DNA from: Bog-473 sp963850095
Lineage (GTDB): Bacteria > Actinomycetota > Acidimicrobiia > Acidimicrobiales > RAAP-2
Assembly: GCA_963850095.1 (NCBI GenBank)
Contig: CAWKJX010000004.1
Location: 372,001 to 436,000, forward strand
Direction: 5' to 3'
DNA: 64,000 bases
A model generated the notes under the pieces. It was not told the DNA's origin and ran no database searches. It worked only from the letters and a program-made list of their open reading frames with translations. Positions 35,799-44,399 of this stretch are shown here, in pieces. The translations under genes were made by a program, and so were the position numbers. Positions within the stretch are counted from its first letter, which is position 1, and every line of letters begins with the position of its first letter.

Positions 35799-35812
35799 AC
35801 TTCCAGTATGAT
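35784..35812 (+). promoter_or_regulatory. sigma70-type promoter facing the small gene and hydrolase
   Basis: TTGATT (35784-35789), a 17-base spacer and TATGAT (35807-35812) lie on the plus strand, interleaved with the -35 of the opposite promoter. The predicted start near 35819 leaves a 60-base leader to the ATG at 35879. Confidence 0.6.
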
Positions 35813-35878
35813 GAAAGGGCAGTGAAGCGAGGCACGGCGACAAGTCCGGAGGGGGGCGAAGTCGAGCGAGGTTGAGAG

Positions 35879-36121
35879 ATGATGCAACTAGAAGACCAGG
35901 TCAGGGCTCACCAACGGGATCTGTTGGACACAGCTGGCTCGCGGATGGCTTCGCGGTGGGCCGCGGCTGAGATGAGCGAAACAGGAGCGACGCAGCGCTC
36001 GGCCGCCGGGATCCCGGTTGCCGGCGGCCGAGCAGTGCGGCGGGTCCGGGCGCCCCGGCTCGGAGCCTGGCTGATCGATTTCGGAACCCGGCTGGGAGGG
36101 GCGTCGATCCGCACCTCTTGA
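35879..36121 (+). CDS. small basic hypothetical protein
   Basis: This 80-residue protein starts MMQLEDQVRAHQRDLL and ends LGAWLIDFGTRLGGASIRTS. The form, an acidic/amphipathic N-terminal helix and an Arg-rich middle followed by a short hydrophobic helix plus GTRLGG, matches small actinobacterial proteins encoded beside regulators or enzymes. It begins behind a forward promoter. Its TGA overlaps a TTG that could start the next reading frame, so it may be coupled to the hydrolase gene. Function is unknown, and it may be a small membrane-associated protein. Confidence 0.55.
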   Translation: MMQLEDQVRAHQRDLLDTAGSRMASRWAAAEMSETGATQRSAAGIPVAGGRAVRRVRAPRLGAWLIDFGTRLGGASIRTS

Positions 36122-36198
36122 GCCAGGGTGTGACCGGCGTCGCGGCATCCCGTCGGCCCGCCAGGCTCGAGACGACTGGCATCGGCAAGAGTGGCGTG

Positions 36199-37755
36199 AT
36201 GCCGCGAACCCGAAGCGTCCTGTTCATCACTCTCGACCAGTGGCGGGGTGACTGCCTTTCTGCGCTCGGGCATCCGGTGCTCGAGACGCCCACGCTGGAC
36301 GCACTGGCGGGCCGGGGAACGCTCTTCGCCAACCATTGGGCGAACGCGGCACCGTGCGGGCCGTCGCGGGCCTGCCTGTACACGGGCACCTACCAGCACC
36401 GCAACAGGAGCCTGCTCAACGGCACGCCACTGGACGCCCGGTTCACCAACGTGGCGCTCCTGGCCCGCGAGCTGGGCTACGACCCGGTGCTCTTCGGCTA
36501 CACCGACACCTCGGTCGATCCGCGCACCGTGCCGCCCGGCGATCCGCGCCTGTTCAGCTACGAGGGCGTGCTGCCGGGATTCCGGGTCCTCATCGAGGAC
36601 CCTTGGGAGCAGGGCAGCCCGGCCTGGGGCCGCTGGCTGGCTTCGAAGGGCGTCGAGGTGCCCGCCAACCCGCATGAGCTGTACGAGCCCATGGAGGGCT
36701 ACCCCGGCTCCGACGCCCACGGGTCGACATGGGCACCTGCCCGATTCCCGGTCGAGCTGTCACAGACCACATTCGTCCGCGAGGCGGTGGTGGAGTTCCT
36801 CGAACGCAACGGTGAGACGCCCTTCTTCGTGCACGCGTCGTTCATCCGGCCACACCCGCCGCGGCGCAACCCCGTCGGATACCACGACCTGTACTCGGCC
36901 GACTCGATCGGCCCGTTCGTCGGGTGCCCGACGCTGGAAGAGGAGGGCGCGCTGCACCCGCTGGCGGGGGCCATGGTGCGGATGCCGGTCATCGGCGCGC
37001 CGGTCGAGGAGCGGGAGCGCCGGCAGCTGCGCGCCACCTACTACGGGGCGCAGCGCGAAGTGGACGACGGGCTGGCGCCGCTCTTCGAGTACCTGGACAC
37101 AAGCGGGCTGGCCGACTCGACCATGGTCGTCCTGACCAGTGACCACGGCGAAATGGGCGGCGATCACTGGCTGCTCGAGAAGCTCGGGTACTGGGACGAG
37201 AGCTACCACGTGCCGCTCATTGTGGTGGACCCCCGCCAGGAGGCCGACGACGGTCGCGGATCGGTGGTGCGGGCGGTCACCGAGTCGGTGGACGTCCTGC
37301 CGACGATCTGCGAGTTCATGGGGGCCGAGGTCCCACTGCAGGCTGACGGGTGGTCGCTGGACCCGTTCCTGCGGGGTGAGCCCGCGCCGGAGCACTGGCG
37401 CGACACGGCACACTTCGAGTGGAGCTTCGCCGACCCGGTGAACCGGCTGCCCGAACGGGCCTTCGGCCTCCCCATGAGCCACTGTTCGCTGGCCGTGTCG
37501 CGTGGGCCCCGCTACAAGTACGTCCAGTTCGCCGCCGCGCCCGAACTGTTCCCATCATTGCTGTTCGATGTGGCGGCCGACCCCGGGCAGACGCACAACC
37601 TGCTGGCCGGTGGAGAGTCGGCGGCCGCCGAGGCGGCCTGGGCCGGGGCCCAGGAGCTGGCGCAGTGGCACATGCGCACGGCCGAGCGGACGCTGAGCGG
37701 GAGCTTCCTCGACCCCGAACGTGGGCTGGTCGAGGCGCGCGACACCTGGCGCTGA
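36199..37755 (+). CDS. phosphonate monoester hydrolase / sulfatase-family enzyme
   Basis: This alkaline-phosphatase-superfamily hydrolase has 518 residues. The formylglycine motif is CGPSR (in AAPCGPSRACLYTG), as in sulfatases and phosphonate monoester hydrolases (PMH). Metal ligands are in ITLDQWRGD near the N-terminus and in TSDHGEMGGDHWLLEKLGYW. Overall motif order (FVHASFIRPHPP, YYGAQREVDDGLAPLF, VTESVDVLPTICEFMG, SLAVSRGPRYKYVQFA) follows rhizobial/Burkholderia PMH rather than arylsulfatase. It needs conversion of Cys to formylglycine by an FGE-type enzyme not seen here. ATG 36199 is chosen; TTG 36118, overlapping the small gene's stop, is a possible coupled start. Confidence 0.87.
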   Translation: MPRTRSVLFITLDQWRGDCLSALGHPVLETPTLDALAGRGTLFANHWANAAPCGPSRACLYTGTYQHRNRSLLNGTPLDARFTNVALLARELGYDPVLFGYTDTSVDPRTVPPGDPRLFSYEGVLPGFRVLIEDPWEQGSPAWGRWLASKGVEVPANPHELYEPMEGYPGSDAHGSTWAPARFPVELSQTTFVREAVVEFLERNGETPFFVHASFIRPHPPRRNPVGYHDLYSADSIGPFVGCPTLEEEGALHPLAGAMVRMPVIGAPVEERERRQLRATYYGAQREVDDGLAPLFEYLDTSGLADSTMVVLTSDHGEMGGDHWLLEKLGYWDESYHVPLIVVDPRQEADDGRGSVVRAVTESVDVLPTICEFMGAEVPLQADGWSLDPFLRGEPAPEHWRDTAHFEWSFADPVNRLPERAFGLPMSHCSLAVSRGPRYKYVQFAAAPELFPSLLFDVAADPGQTHNLLAGGESAAAEAAWAGAQELAQWHMRTAERTLSGSFLDPERGLVEARDTWR

Positions 37756-37851
37756 CGTCCCTCGTGGCCGGAGGGCCTGTGGGCGCAGGTGGTGTGGAAT
37801 GCTGACGCCGGCTCGACGCTCGGTCGGGGTGGGTGAAGGAGGCTGGACGCG

Positions 37852-38733
37852 GTGCCCGACATGCAGGGGAAGACGGTGGTCGTCACCGGCGGCAACTCCG
37901 GGATCGGGTTCGAGACGGCGGCCGCGCTGGCGGCCATGGGGGCACGGGTCCTGGTCACGGCGCGCGACGCCGACAAGGGGCGGGCGGCAGTGGCAGCCAT
38001 GGGGGAGCGCGCCGGCGGCGCAGGGGGCCGGGTGCAGCTCGTGGTGTTCGACCTGTCCGACCTGGACTCGGTGCGACGCGGGGCGGCTGAGGTGCTCGAG
38101 CAGGCCCCCAGGCTCGACGTCCTGATCAACAACGCGGGTCTGGTGCTGACCGAGCGCACAATCACGGTCGACGGATTCGAGGCCACCTTCGCCATCAACC
38201 ATCTCGGGCCGTTCCTGTTCACCAACCTCTTGCTCGACCGGATCCGTGAGTCCGCACCCTCCCGGATCGTCAACGTCGCCTCGACCGCACACGGCGCGGC
38301 CCGCAAGGGCATCCCCTTCGACGACCTACAATCGGAACGGCGCTACCGGGGCATGCGCGTGTACGGCCAGTCCAAACTGGCCAACATGCTGTTCACGATT
38401 GAGCTGGCGCGACGGCTGGAGGGCAGCGAGGTGACGGCCAACTCGCTCCACCCCGGCACGGTGCGCACGGGGTACGGGGCCGACGGCGACGCCCGGGGCC
38501 TGCTGGCCGTCGGCATAAAGATCGCCGCCCCGTTCTTCCTCTCGCCGGCCAAGGGGGCGCGGACGTCGATCTATTTGGCCTCGTCTCCCGAGGTGGAGGG
38601 CGTGAGCGGGGAGTACTTCGTCAAGGCCAAGCCCCGCAAGCCGCGCAAGCAGGCCCTCGATGCGGACGCGGCGCGACGGCTGTGGCAGGTCAGCGAGCAG
38701 CTGGTCGGCCTGCCCCAGCCCCAGGAGAGCTGA
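37852..38733 (+). CDS. SDR family oxidoreductase (retinol-dehydrogenase-like)
   Basis: This 293-residue short-chain dehydrogenase has TGGNSGIGFE, an Arg after strand 2 (TARDADKG), LINNAG, catalytic Ser in NVASTAHG and Tyr/Lys in VYGQSKLAN. The order and the long segment after the Tyr motif (ARRLEGSEVTANSLHPGTVRT) are typical of the RDH11-14/WWOX-like group. It starts GTG CCC GAC ATG, so either codon may begin the protein. The stop is directly followed by the next SDR gene, suggesting an operon of five genes to 41.2 kb. Confidence 0.88.
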   Translation: MPDMQGKTVVVTGGNSGIGFETAAALAAMGARVLVTARDADKGRAAVAAMGERAGGAGGRVQLVVFDLSDLDSVRRGAAEVLEQAPRLDVLINNAGLVLTERTITVDGFEATFAINHLGPFLFTNLLLDRIRESAPSRIVNVASTAHGAARKGIPFDDLQSERRYRGMRVYGQSKLANMLFTIELARRLEGSEVTANSLHPGTVRTGYGADGDARGLLAVGIKIAAPFFLSPAKGARTSIYLASSPEVEGVSGEYFVKAKPRKPRKQALDADAARRLWQVSEQLVGLPQPQES

Positions 38734-38748
38734 GCCCTGCGTGTCCTG

Positions 38749-39525
38749 GTGACCGGTGCCGCACGGGCCATCGGCCGGGCCACGGTCGAGGTCCTGGCCG
38801 CCCGGGGGCACGAGGTGGTGGCCACGGCTCGTGACCCGGCCGGGCTGTCCGGCCTGCCGGCGGCCCAGGTGCTGGCGCTCGACGTGGCCGACGACCGTTC
38901 GGTCCGTGCCGCCGTGGCGGAGGCCGGCGAGCTCGATGCCGTCGTGAACAACGCCGGGCTGACCGGGTACGGGCCGCTCGAGTGCTACCCCTTGGCGTCG
39001 TTCACCCGGGTGCTCGAGGTCAACACGCTGGGCCCGCTGCGGATGGCGCAGGCCGTCATTCCGGCCTGGCGCGAGCGGGGCAGCGGCGTGCTGGTCAACA
39101 TCAGCTCGGTGCAGGGCAAGATCGGGACGCCGCTCGAGGGCGCCTACGCCGCCTCCAAGCACGCACTCGAGTCGCTGTCGGAGACCTTGCACTTCGAGCT
39201 GGGCCACTTCGGCATCCGGGTCGTGGTCGTGGAGCCCGGCTACATAGCGCCGGGGATGAAGCACGAGGACGACCACCGGGGGCCGCCGCTCTACGAAGAC
39301 CTCCACGCCCAGTGGGCCGGCACCGCGGGCACGCTGGTCGGCCCCGAAGGTCGGCCCGGCCCCGAGCTGGTGGGCACGGCCGTGGCGGACGCGTTGGAGG
39401 ACCCGGGCACCCCGCTGCGGGTCGAGGTCGGCCGCGATGCCGCCATGATCCTTCAGCTCCGCCGCACCCTGAGCGACACCGAGTTCGAGGCCACCATGCG
39501 CGAGGCGCTGAGCCTCACGTGGTGA
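38749..39525 (+). CDS. SDR family oxidoreductase
   Basis: This short-chain dehydrogenase has about 258 residues. TGAARAIGRA, VNNAG, catalytic Ser in NISSVQG, and Tyr/Lys in AYAASKHALES are visible. The first usual start, GTG 38749, cuts away the first beta-strand. In-frame CTG 38737, three bases after the preceding stop, would restore RVLVTGAA and may be the true start. It is likely translated together with the preceding SDR gene. Confidence 0.86.
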   Translation: MTGAARAIGRATVEVLAARGHEVVATARDPAGLSGLPAAQVLALDVADDRSVRAAVAEAGELDAVVNNAGLTGYGPLECYPLASFTRVLEVNTLGPLRMAQAVIPAWRERGSGVLVNISSVQGKIGTPLEGAYAASKHALESLSETLHFELGHFGIRVVVVEPGYIAPGMKHEDDHRGPPLYEDLHAQWAGTAGTLVGPEGRPGPELVGTAVADALEDPGTPLRVEVGRDAAMILQLRRTLSDTEFEATMREALSLTW

Positions 39526-39547
39526 GGCACCGGAGAACGGGAGCGTC

Positions 39548-40270
39548 ATGGAGAAGTTGATGTACCTCGTGTGGCTCGACCGCGACAGCACCCGGGCCGA
39601 GGCGGCCGACGTCATGCTCGGCCGGGTGGCCCCGGAGCTGCTCGACCTCGGGCCCTTGCGCCTGAGCCTGGACGTGCGCGACCCCGAGAGCGACATCCCG
39701 GCTCCTGTGCCGACGCCCGACGGCGAGACCCCGCTGCACGGGTTGGTGTCGCTGTGGCTGGACGCCGTCGACCATCGGGCCCCCTACGAGGCGGTGTTGG
39801 CCCCGGTGGCGACGCGAGTGGCCGGGTACTCGGTGCTCGAGTCGCTCTACCGCGACTACGGCGCAAACCGGTGGTCGGCACCCCGGGACTGGCCCGACGG
39901 GGCGCGCTCGCCGGGCGTGCTGACGGTGGCGCTGCTCCGGCAGCATCCGGACCTGTCCTTCGACGAGTGGATGACGCGCTGGCACACCCGGATCTCACCG
40001 ATCACCGAGTCGATCCAGCCCCGCATGCGCTACGTCCGCAACGCCGTCTTCCGCCCTCTGACCGCGGACGCGCCCCCATTGCAGGGCATCGTCGAGGAGG
40101 CGTGGCCGTCCCTCGAGCACGTGACCGACCCCATGCTGTTCTACTGCGCCGACGGCGACTCGGACCGCATGGAAGCCCACGTCACCCAGATGCTCGAGGA
40201 GATCACCGCCTTCACCGACCTGAGCACGCTGCGTAGTGTGACCATGAGCGAATGGATCCTGAAATCATGA
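39548..40270 (+). CDS. EthD domain-containing protein
   Basis: This 240-residue protein has two ferredoxin-like halves: MEKLMYLVWLDRDSTRAE...RLSLDV at the start and LLRQHPDLSFDEWMTRWHTR...RYVRNAVFRPL in the second half. The DEWMTRWHTRISP motif is typical of EthD-fold proteins, often cofactor-free helpers or enzymes in catabolic operons. ATG 39548 lies behind a GGAG site. Its stop overlaps the ATG of the NTF2-like gene by four bases. The substrate is unknown. Confidence 0.8.
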   Translation: MEKLMYLVWLDRDSTRAEAADVMLGRVAPELLDLGPLRLSLDVRDPESDIPAPVPTPDGETPLHGLVSLWLDAVDHRAPYEAVLAPVATRVAGYSVLESLYRDYGANRWSAPRDWPDGARSPGVLTVALLRQHPDLSFDEWMTRWHTRISPITESIQPRMRYVRNAVFRPLTADAPPLQGIVEEAWPSLEHVTDPMLFYCADGDSDRMEAHVTQMLEEITAFTDLSTLRSVTMSEWILKS

Positions 40271-40735
40271 CGACGCCCCGATGGAGCAGGGAAGAGCTCG
40301 AGCAGGCGCACGAGCACTACAAGGAGACGGCCAGCGGTGTGCGCGGCCAGCGGGAACTGGCGTGCGTGGGCGGACCTCTTCACCGACGACGCGCTGTACC
40401 TCGAGCACACGTTCGGCACGTTTGTCGGCCCCGACGAGATTCACGCGTGGATCGCCCCGCTCATGACGGAGTGGCCCAACTCGGCCATGACGTCGTTCCC
40501 GCATTCATGGTGCGTGTGCGACGAGGAGCGGGGCTGGTGGATCTGCCGGATTGAGAACCGGATGAAGGACCCCGGCGACGGCTCCATCCACCAGGCGCAC
40601 AACATCACCGTGCTGCATTACGCGGGAGACATGAAGTTCTCCTACGAGGAGGACGCCTACAACCCCGCCGCCTTCGGTCCCATGATCAACGGCTGGTTGG
40701 CCGCGTACGAGGCCAACGGCGGGCGGCCCGGGTGA
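40267..40735 (+). CDS. NTF2/SnoaL-like protein (frameshifted)
   Basis: This protein of about 155 residues with an NTF2-like cone fold is related to SnoaL/limonene-epoxide-hydrolase-like proteins. The N-terminus MTTPRWSREELEQAHEHY is in the frame coupled to the EthD gene (ATGA overlap). The rest (NWRAWADLFTDDALYLEHTF, GTFVGPDEIHAWI) is one frame on. One extra G in AGCGGTGTG at about 40335 explains the break. The joined protein has the normal W-A-x-LF-x-D-A-x-Y motif. It may be an isomerase, dehydratase or hydratase helper in the operon. Confidence 0.75.
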
Positions 40736-40741
40736 GCTGAC

Positions 40742-41179
40742 GTGCCGTACCACGCTATGAACGACCGGGAGGTGCGGGAGTTCCTGTCCGCCCTTCCGGC
40801 GCGCACGGGCAAGTTGGCCACCGTGCGGGCGGACGGGCGGCCTCACGTGGCACCCGTCTGGTTCGATGTCGACGACGACGGCTCGCTCGTCTTCAACACC
40901 GGATCGGCCACCGTCAAGGGCCGCAACCTGAGGCGGGACCCCAGGGCTTCCCTTTGCGTGGACGACCAGCGCCCACCCTTCAGCTTCGTCATCGTCGAAG
41001 GGGTGGTGGAGATCAGCGACGACCTCGACGAGGTGCGCCGATGGGCCGGGCGGCTCGGTGGCCGCTACATGGGGGCCGACCGGGTCGAAGAGTACGGTGC
41101 CCGCAACGGCGTGCCGGGAGAACTGGTGGTGCGTCTTCGGCCCCAACGGGTCGTCTCGGCGGCTGCCCTGGCGGACTGA
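40742..41179 (+). CDS. PPOX-class F420-dependent oxidoreductase-like protein
   Basis: This 145-residue split-beta-barrel protein contains GKLATVRADGRPHVAPVWFD, TVKGRNLRRDPRASLCVDD and RYMGADRVEEYG. This order matches the TIGR03618/Rv1155-type PPOX family, whose members bind F420 or flavin. It starts GTG 40742 or ATG 40757, six bases behind the NTF2-like gene. It is last of the catabolic operon. F420 use is inferred from the family, not proven. Confidence 0.83.
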   Translation: MPYHAMNDREVREFLSALPARTGKLATVRADGRPHVAPVWFDVDDDGSLVFNTGSATVKGRNLRRDPRASLCVDDQRPPFSFVIVEGVVEISDDLDEVRRWAGRLGGRYMGADRVEEYGARNGVPGELVVRLRPQRVVSAAALAD

Positions 41180-41228
41180 GAGCGAGCAGGCGGCCCGTCG
41201 GGCCGGCTCTCGTCCGGCCGGCTGTCGC

Positions 41229-42862
41229 TCAGGAGCCTCCGCCGGCGCCGGCGCCGGCCAGCACGCCGTCACCGAGCAGGCCGCCGGAAGCGTCGCCGTC
41301 ACCCGGTCCCCGGGTGAACCGCGGCAGGCGGCGCCAGCCGGACGCAGGGAGGCGAACTGGCCCAGCGGCACAATGACCGCCACGGCCAGGACGGCGATGA
41401 GCAGGAGGTCGTTCACGAAGAATGTGTGCAGCGTGCGCATGTAGACGTTGTGCACCGAGGTCAGCCCGGCGAAGGCCCAGAACGTGCTGACCACGATCAG
41501 GGCGCTGCGGAGGCGACCGACCGCGGCCGGCGCGGTCACGACGATGCCCCAGGTGACGTACCAGGCCCAGACGATCGGGCCGAGCAGCGCCAGGACGAGC
41601 AGGGTAAGGCCCAGGTTGCGGACGACGCCGTCCCGGGGGGACCGCAAGAGGAGCCGCCAGCCCACATAGACGGCGATGAGCAGCCCGAGCACACTGAAGA
41701 TCGGGCGCATGTCCATGACGGATATGGGCATTTGCACCACATGGCTCAGGATGGAGGCGGCGCGCGCCACGATGTTGACGGGCGTGACGCCGGTGAAGGC
41801 GGCATCGGCGGCCGTCGTCGTGCGCACCCAACCCCATCCCGTGCCCGACGCGAGCGCGACGACCTCCATGGTGCTGAGGGCGATGAGGCCCGCCGCTGCG
41901 GTGTGGACGAGACGCCGCCGAGTCGATGCGGCCGGTCCGGCCCACACCCACCCGAGGAAGAGCACGCCGAGCGCGGCGGGTGACTTCACTCCGGCGGCTA
42001 GCGCGCAGAGGATCACCCCGGGGATCGTCCCGAAGCGTTTGGCCACCGCCAGTCCCGCCATGAGGAGGCCGATCATGAGCGCGTCGTTATGGTCGCCGGC
42101 GACGAGTGACAGCAGCACCAGGGGGGACCCCGCTCCCAGGAGGACCGCATGGGCCGGGTCACGTTTGAGGGAACGGGCCAGCGTGGGGGTGGCGGCCACC
42201 ATGAGCGCGAGGCCGGCCAAAGCCAGCAGTCGCAGGAGGACCAGGTCCCCCAGGAGTTCGTGCCGTGAGGCCTGGTCGAGCACGCCGTCGGCCGTCAGGA
42301 ACGTCGGGCCGTAGGGCGACTCGGTGTTGGACCAGACAGTGTCCGCCATTTCGTTGAACGGCGTTGCCCCGAGCACACTCGGCCCATAGTCGTAGGGGTT
42401 GATGTGGTGGCTCATCATTTCGCCCTGCGCGGCGTAGGTGTAGACGTCGCGGCTGAAGAGCGGTGGGGCCATGAGGAGCGGGACCGACCAGACGAGGACG
42501 ACGAGCACGACGCGCTTGACCGGGAACCCGGGGTGTCGGTTCAGGTGGCGCAGCAGACCCAGCCACACCCGGGTCAGCAGAATGAGACCGCCGAAGACGA
42601 GCGCCAGCGAAGCCACCGGAGGCCACTGGTCGGACGTACCTACGTTGCCGAAGAGGCCCCCGGGCATGCCGAAGAACCACGCGCCGGGGAGATGTGTCTC
42701 GAAGGACTGCCCGCCGACGAGCGCACCGAAGACGATGGCCGCCGTGCCGATGGTGCCGAGGAGCGCGGTGCGCGCCAAGCGGATGGAGGGCGCGGCCATA
42801 CCGGGGGAGTCCGGGGTTGCCGTTCCGCTGTCGGAGGAAGCGCTCGGAGTCACGAGCTCCAT
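41229..42862 (-). CDS. MptB-like polyprenol-phosphomannose-dependent mannosyltransferase (3' end uncertain)
   Basis: This polytopic GT-C-fold membrane enzyme has about 12-13 helices. It has the MptB-type motif FSRDVYTYAAQGEMMSHHIN, then NPYDYGPSVLG, TESPYGPTFL, SLVAGDHNDALMIGLLMAG and KSPAALG. The Asp in FSRDVY is the catalytic-type residue of such polyprenyl-phosphate sugar transferases. Mycobacterial MptB builds the alpha-1,6-mannan core of lipomannan. After the last helix the frame runs on without stop into antisense of the PPOX and NTF2 genes. A one-base slip near 41339 gives a Gly/Ala-rich tail ending at 41229, which I prefer. It is divergent from the sulfoquinovose synthase gene (205 bases). 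Confidence 0.78.
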
Positions 42863-43026
42863 CGGGGGATTCCTTCGTTACGCCTTCGCAGTGGGGATAC
42901 CGCGGCTTCGTAAATCGTCATGAAACTGCAGTGATTCTGTCACAGCCGGGGCCGTCTTCGGGGGGCCCGAAACTTTCCTTAACAGGATTCTCAGGTACCT
43001 CCCAGACTACAACGGAAAACTCTGGT

Positions 43027-43055
43027 TGTCACGTAGGTGAAATCTCGCTGTCACG
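43027..43055. promoter_or_regulatory. direct repeat TGTCACG upstream of sqdB
   Basis: Two TGTCACG heptamers start 22 bases apart, about two helical turns, ending 12 bases before the sqdB ATG. A related TGTCACA lies near 42936. They could be a regulator site, but no matching regulator is known here. Confidence 0.3.
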
Positions 43056-43067
43056 CAAAGCGGAAGG

Positions 43068-44281
43068 ATGTCCCGAGTGCGCGTTCTGGTCCTGGGAGGC
43101 GATGGGTATCTGGGCTGGCCGACGGCGCTGCATCTGTCCCGGGCGGGCTACGAGGTGGCGGTGGCGGACAACTTCGCCCGCCGGGGCTACGACCTCGAGA
43201 TGGGCGTGGACTCACTGGTCCCCATCGCATCGTTGCACCGCCGGGTCGACTGCTGGGAGCAGGTGTCGGGGAACCGCCTCGGGGTCTTCATCGGCGACCT
43301 GACCGAGGAGCAGTTCGTCTACGACATGGTGGGCGGGTTCCGGCCCGACGCCGTCGTGCATTTCGCCGAGCAGCGCAGCGCGCCCTACTCCATGGCGGAC
43401 CGCAAACACGCGGTCTATACCCAGGTCAACAACGTGGTCGGCACGTTGAACCTGCTCTACGCCATCGCCGATGTGGACCCGTCGATCCACCTGGTCAAGC
43501 TGGGGACCATGGGGGAGTACGGCACTCCCAACATCGACATCGAAGAGGGGTACATCGAGATCACCCACCGTGGGCGCACCGACGTGCTGCCGTTTCCCAA
43601 GCAGCCCGGCAGCTTCTACCACCTGTCCAAGGTGCACGACAGCCACAACATCGCCTTCTGCTGCCGGGCCTGGGGGCTGCGCTCCACCGACCTCAACCAG
43701 GGTGTCGTCTACGGGCAGTCGACCCCCGAGACCACGCTGCACCCCGACCTGGCCACGCGGTTCGACTACGACGCCGTTTTCGGGACGGTCCTGAACCGGT
43801 TCGTGATCCAGGCCGCCGCGGGCGAACCGCTGACCGTCTACGGCAAGGGCGGTCAGACGCGCGGCTTCCTCGACATCCGCGACACCCTGGCCTGCGTCGA
43901 GCTGGCCATCCGCAGCCCGCAGAGGCGGGGGAGTTCCGGGTGTTCAACCAGTTCACCGAGTCGTTCTCCGTGGGCGAACTGGCTCAGAAGGTTTCCGAGG
44001 CCTCCGGCGGAGCCCGGATCGTCCACCTCGAAGACCCCCGGGTCGAGCTGGAGGAGCACTACTACCGGGCCGCCCACACGAAGCTGCTGGACCTGGGCCT
44101 GTTGCCCTTCCTCCTGGGCGACGAGCTCCTGGCCGATCTGCTGTCGATCGCCCGGGCGCACATCGACCGTCTGGACCGGTCCGCGCTGGAGCCGAACGTG
44201 CTCTGGCGCTCCACGTCGAGCACCATCACCCGTACCGGGCGGCCCGAGCCCGAAGGGTTCCCGTCGGAACGTTCCCTCTGA
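43068..44281 (+). CDS. sqdB: UDP-sulfoquinovose synthase (frameshifted)
   Basis: This enzyme forms UDP-sulfoquinovose from UDP-glucose and sulfite. Similarity to plant SQD1 and bacterial SqdB is unmistakable: GGDGYLGWPTALHL, HFAEQRSAPYSM, KLGTMGEYGTPNID, the catalytic region SFYHLSKVHDSHNIAF, DLNQGVVYG and VYGKGGQTRGFLDIRDT. After 43920 the frame fails; one missing base in CAGAGGCGGGG moves it to AGEFRVFNQFTESFSVGELA...EEHYYRAAHTKLLDLGL. Joined length is about 404 residues, as in the family. It is divergent from the MptB-like gene and followed by a YfhO-type membrane protein gene, not by an SQDG synthase. Confidence 0.9.
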
Positions 44282-44399
44282 GCGGTCACCCTCGGAGCGG
44301 TCTCTTGGCGAGGGGGGCTAGGTTTCGCCGCGATGTGCGTCACCGCCTTCTGCCGGGGAAGCGGCGCCGCCGACACTCCCGGAAGGTAACTCCCCGCCA

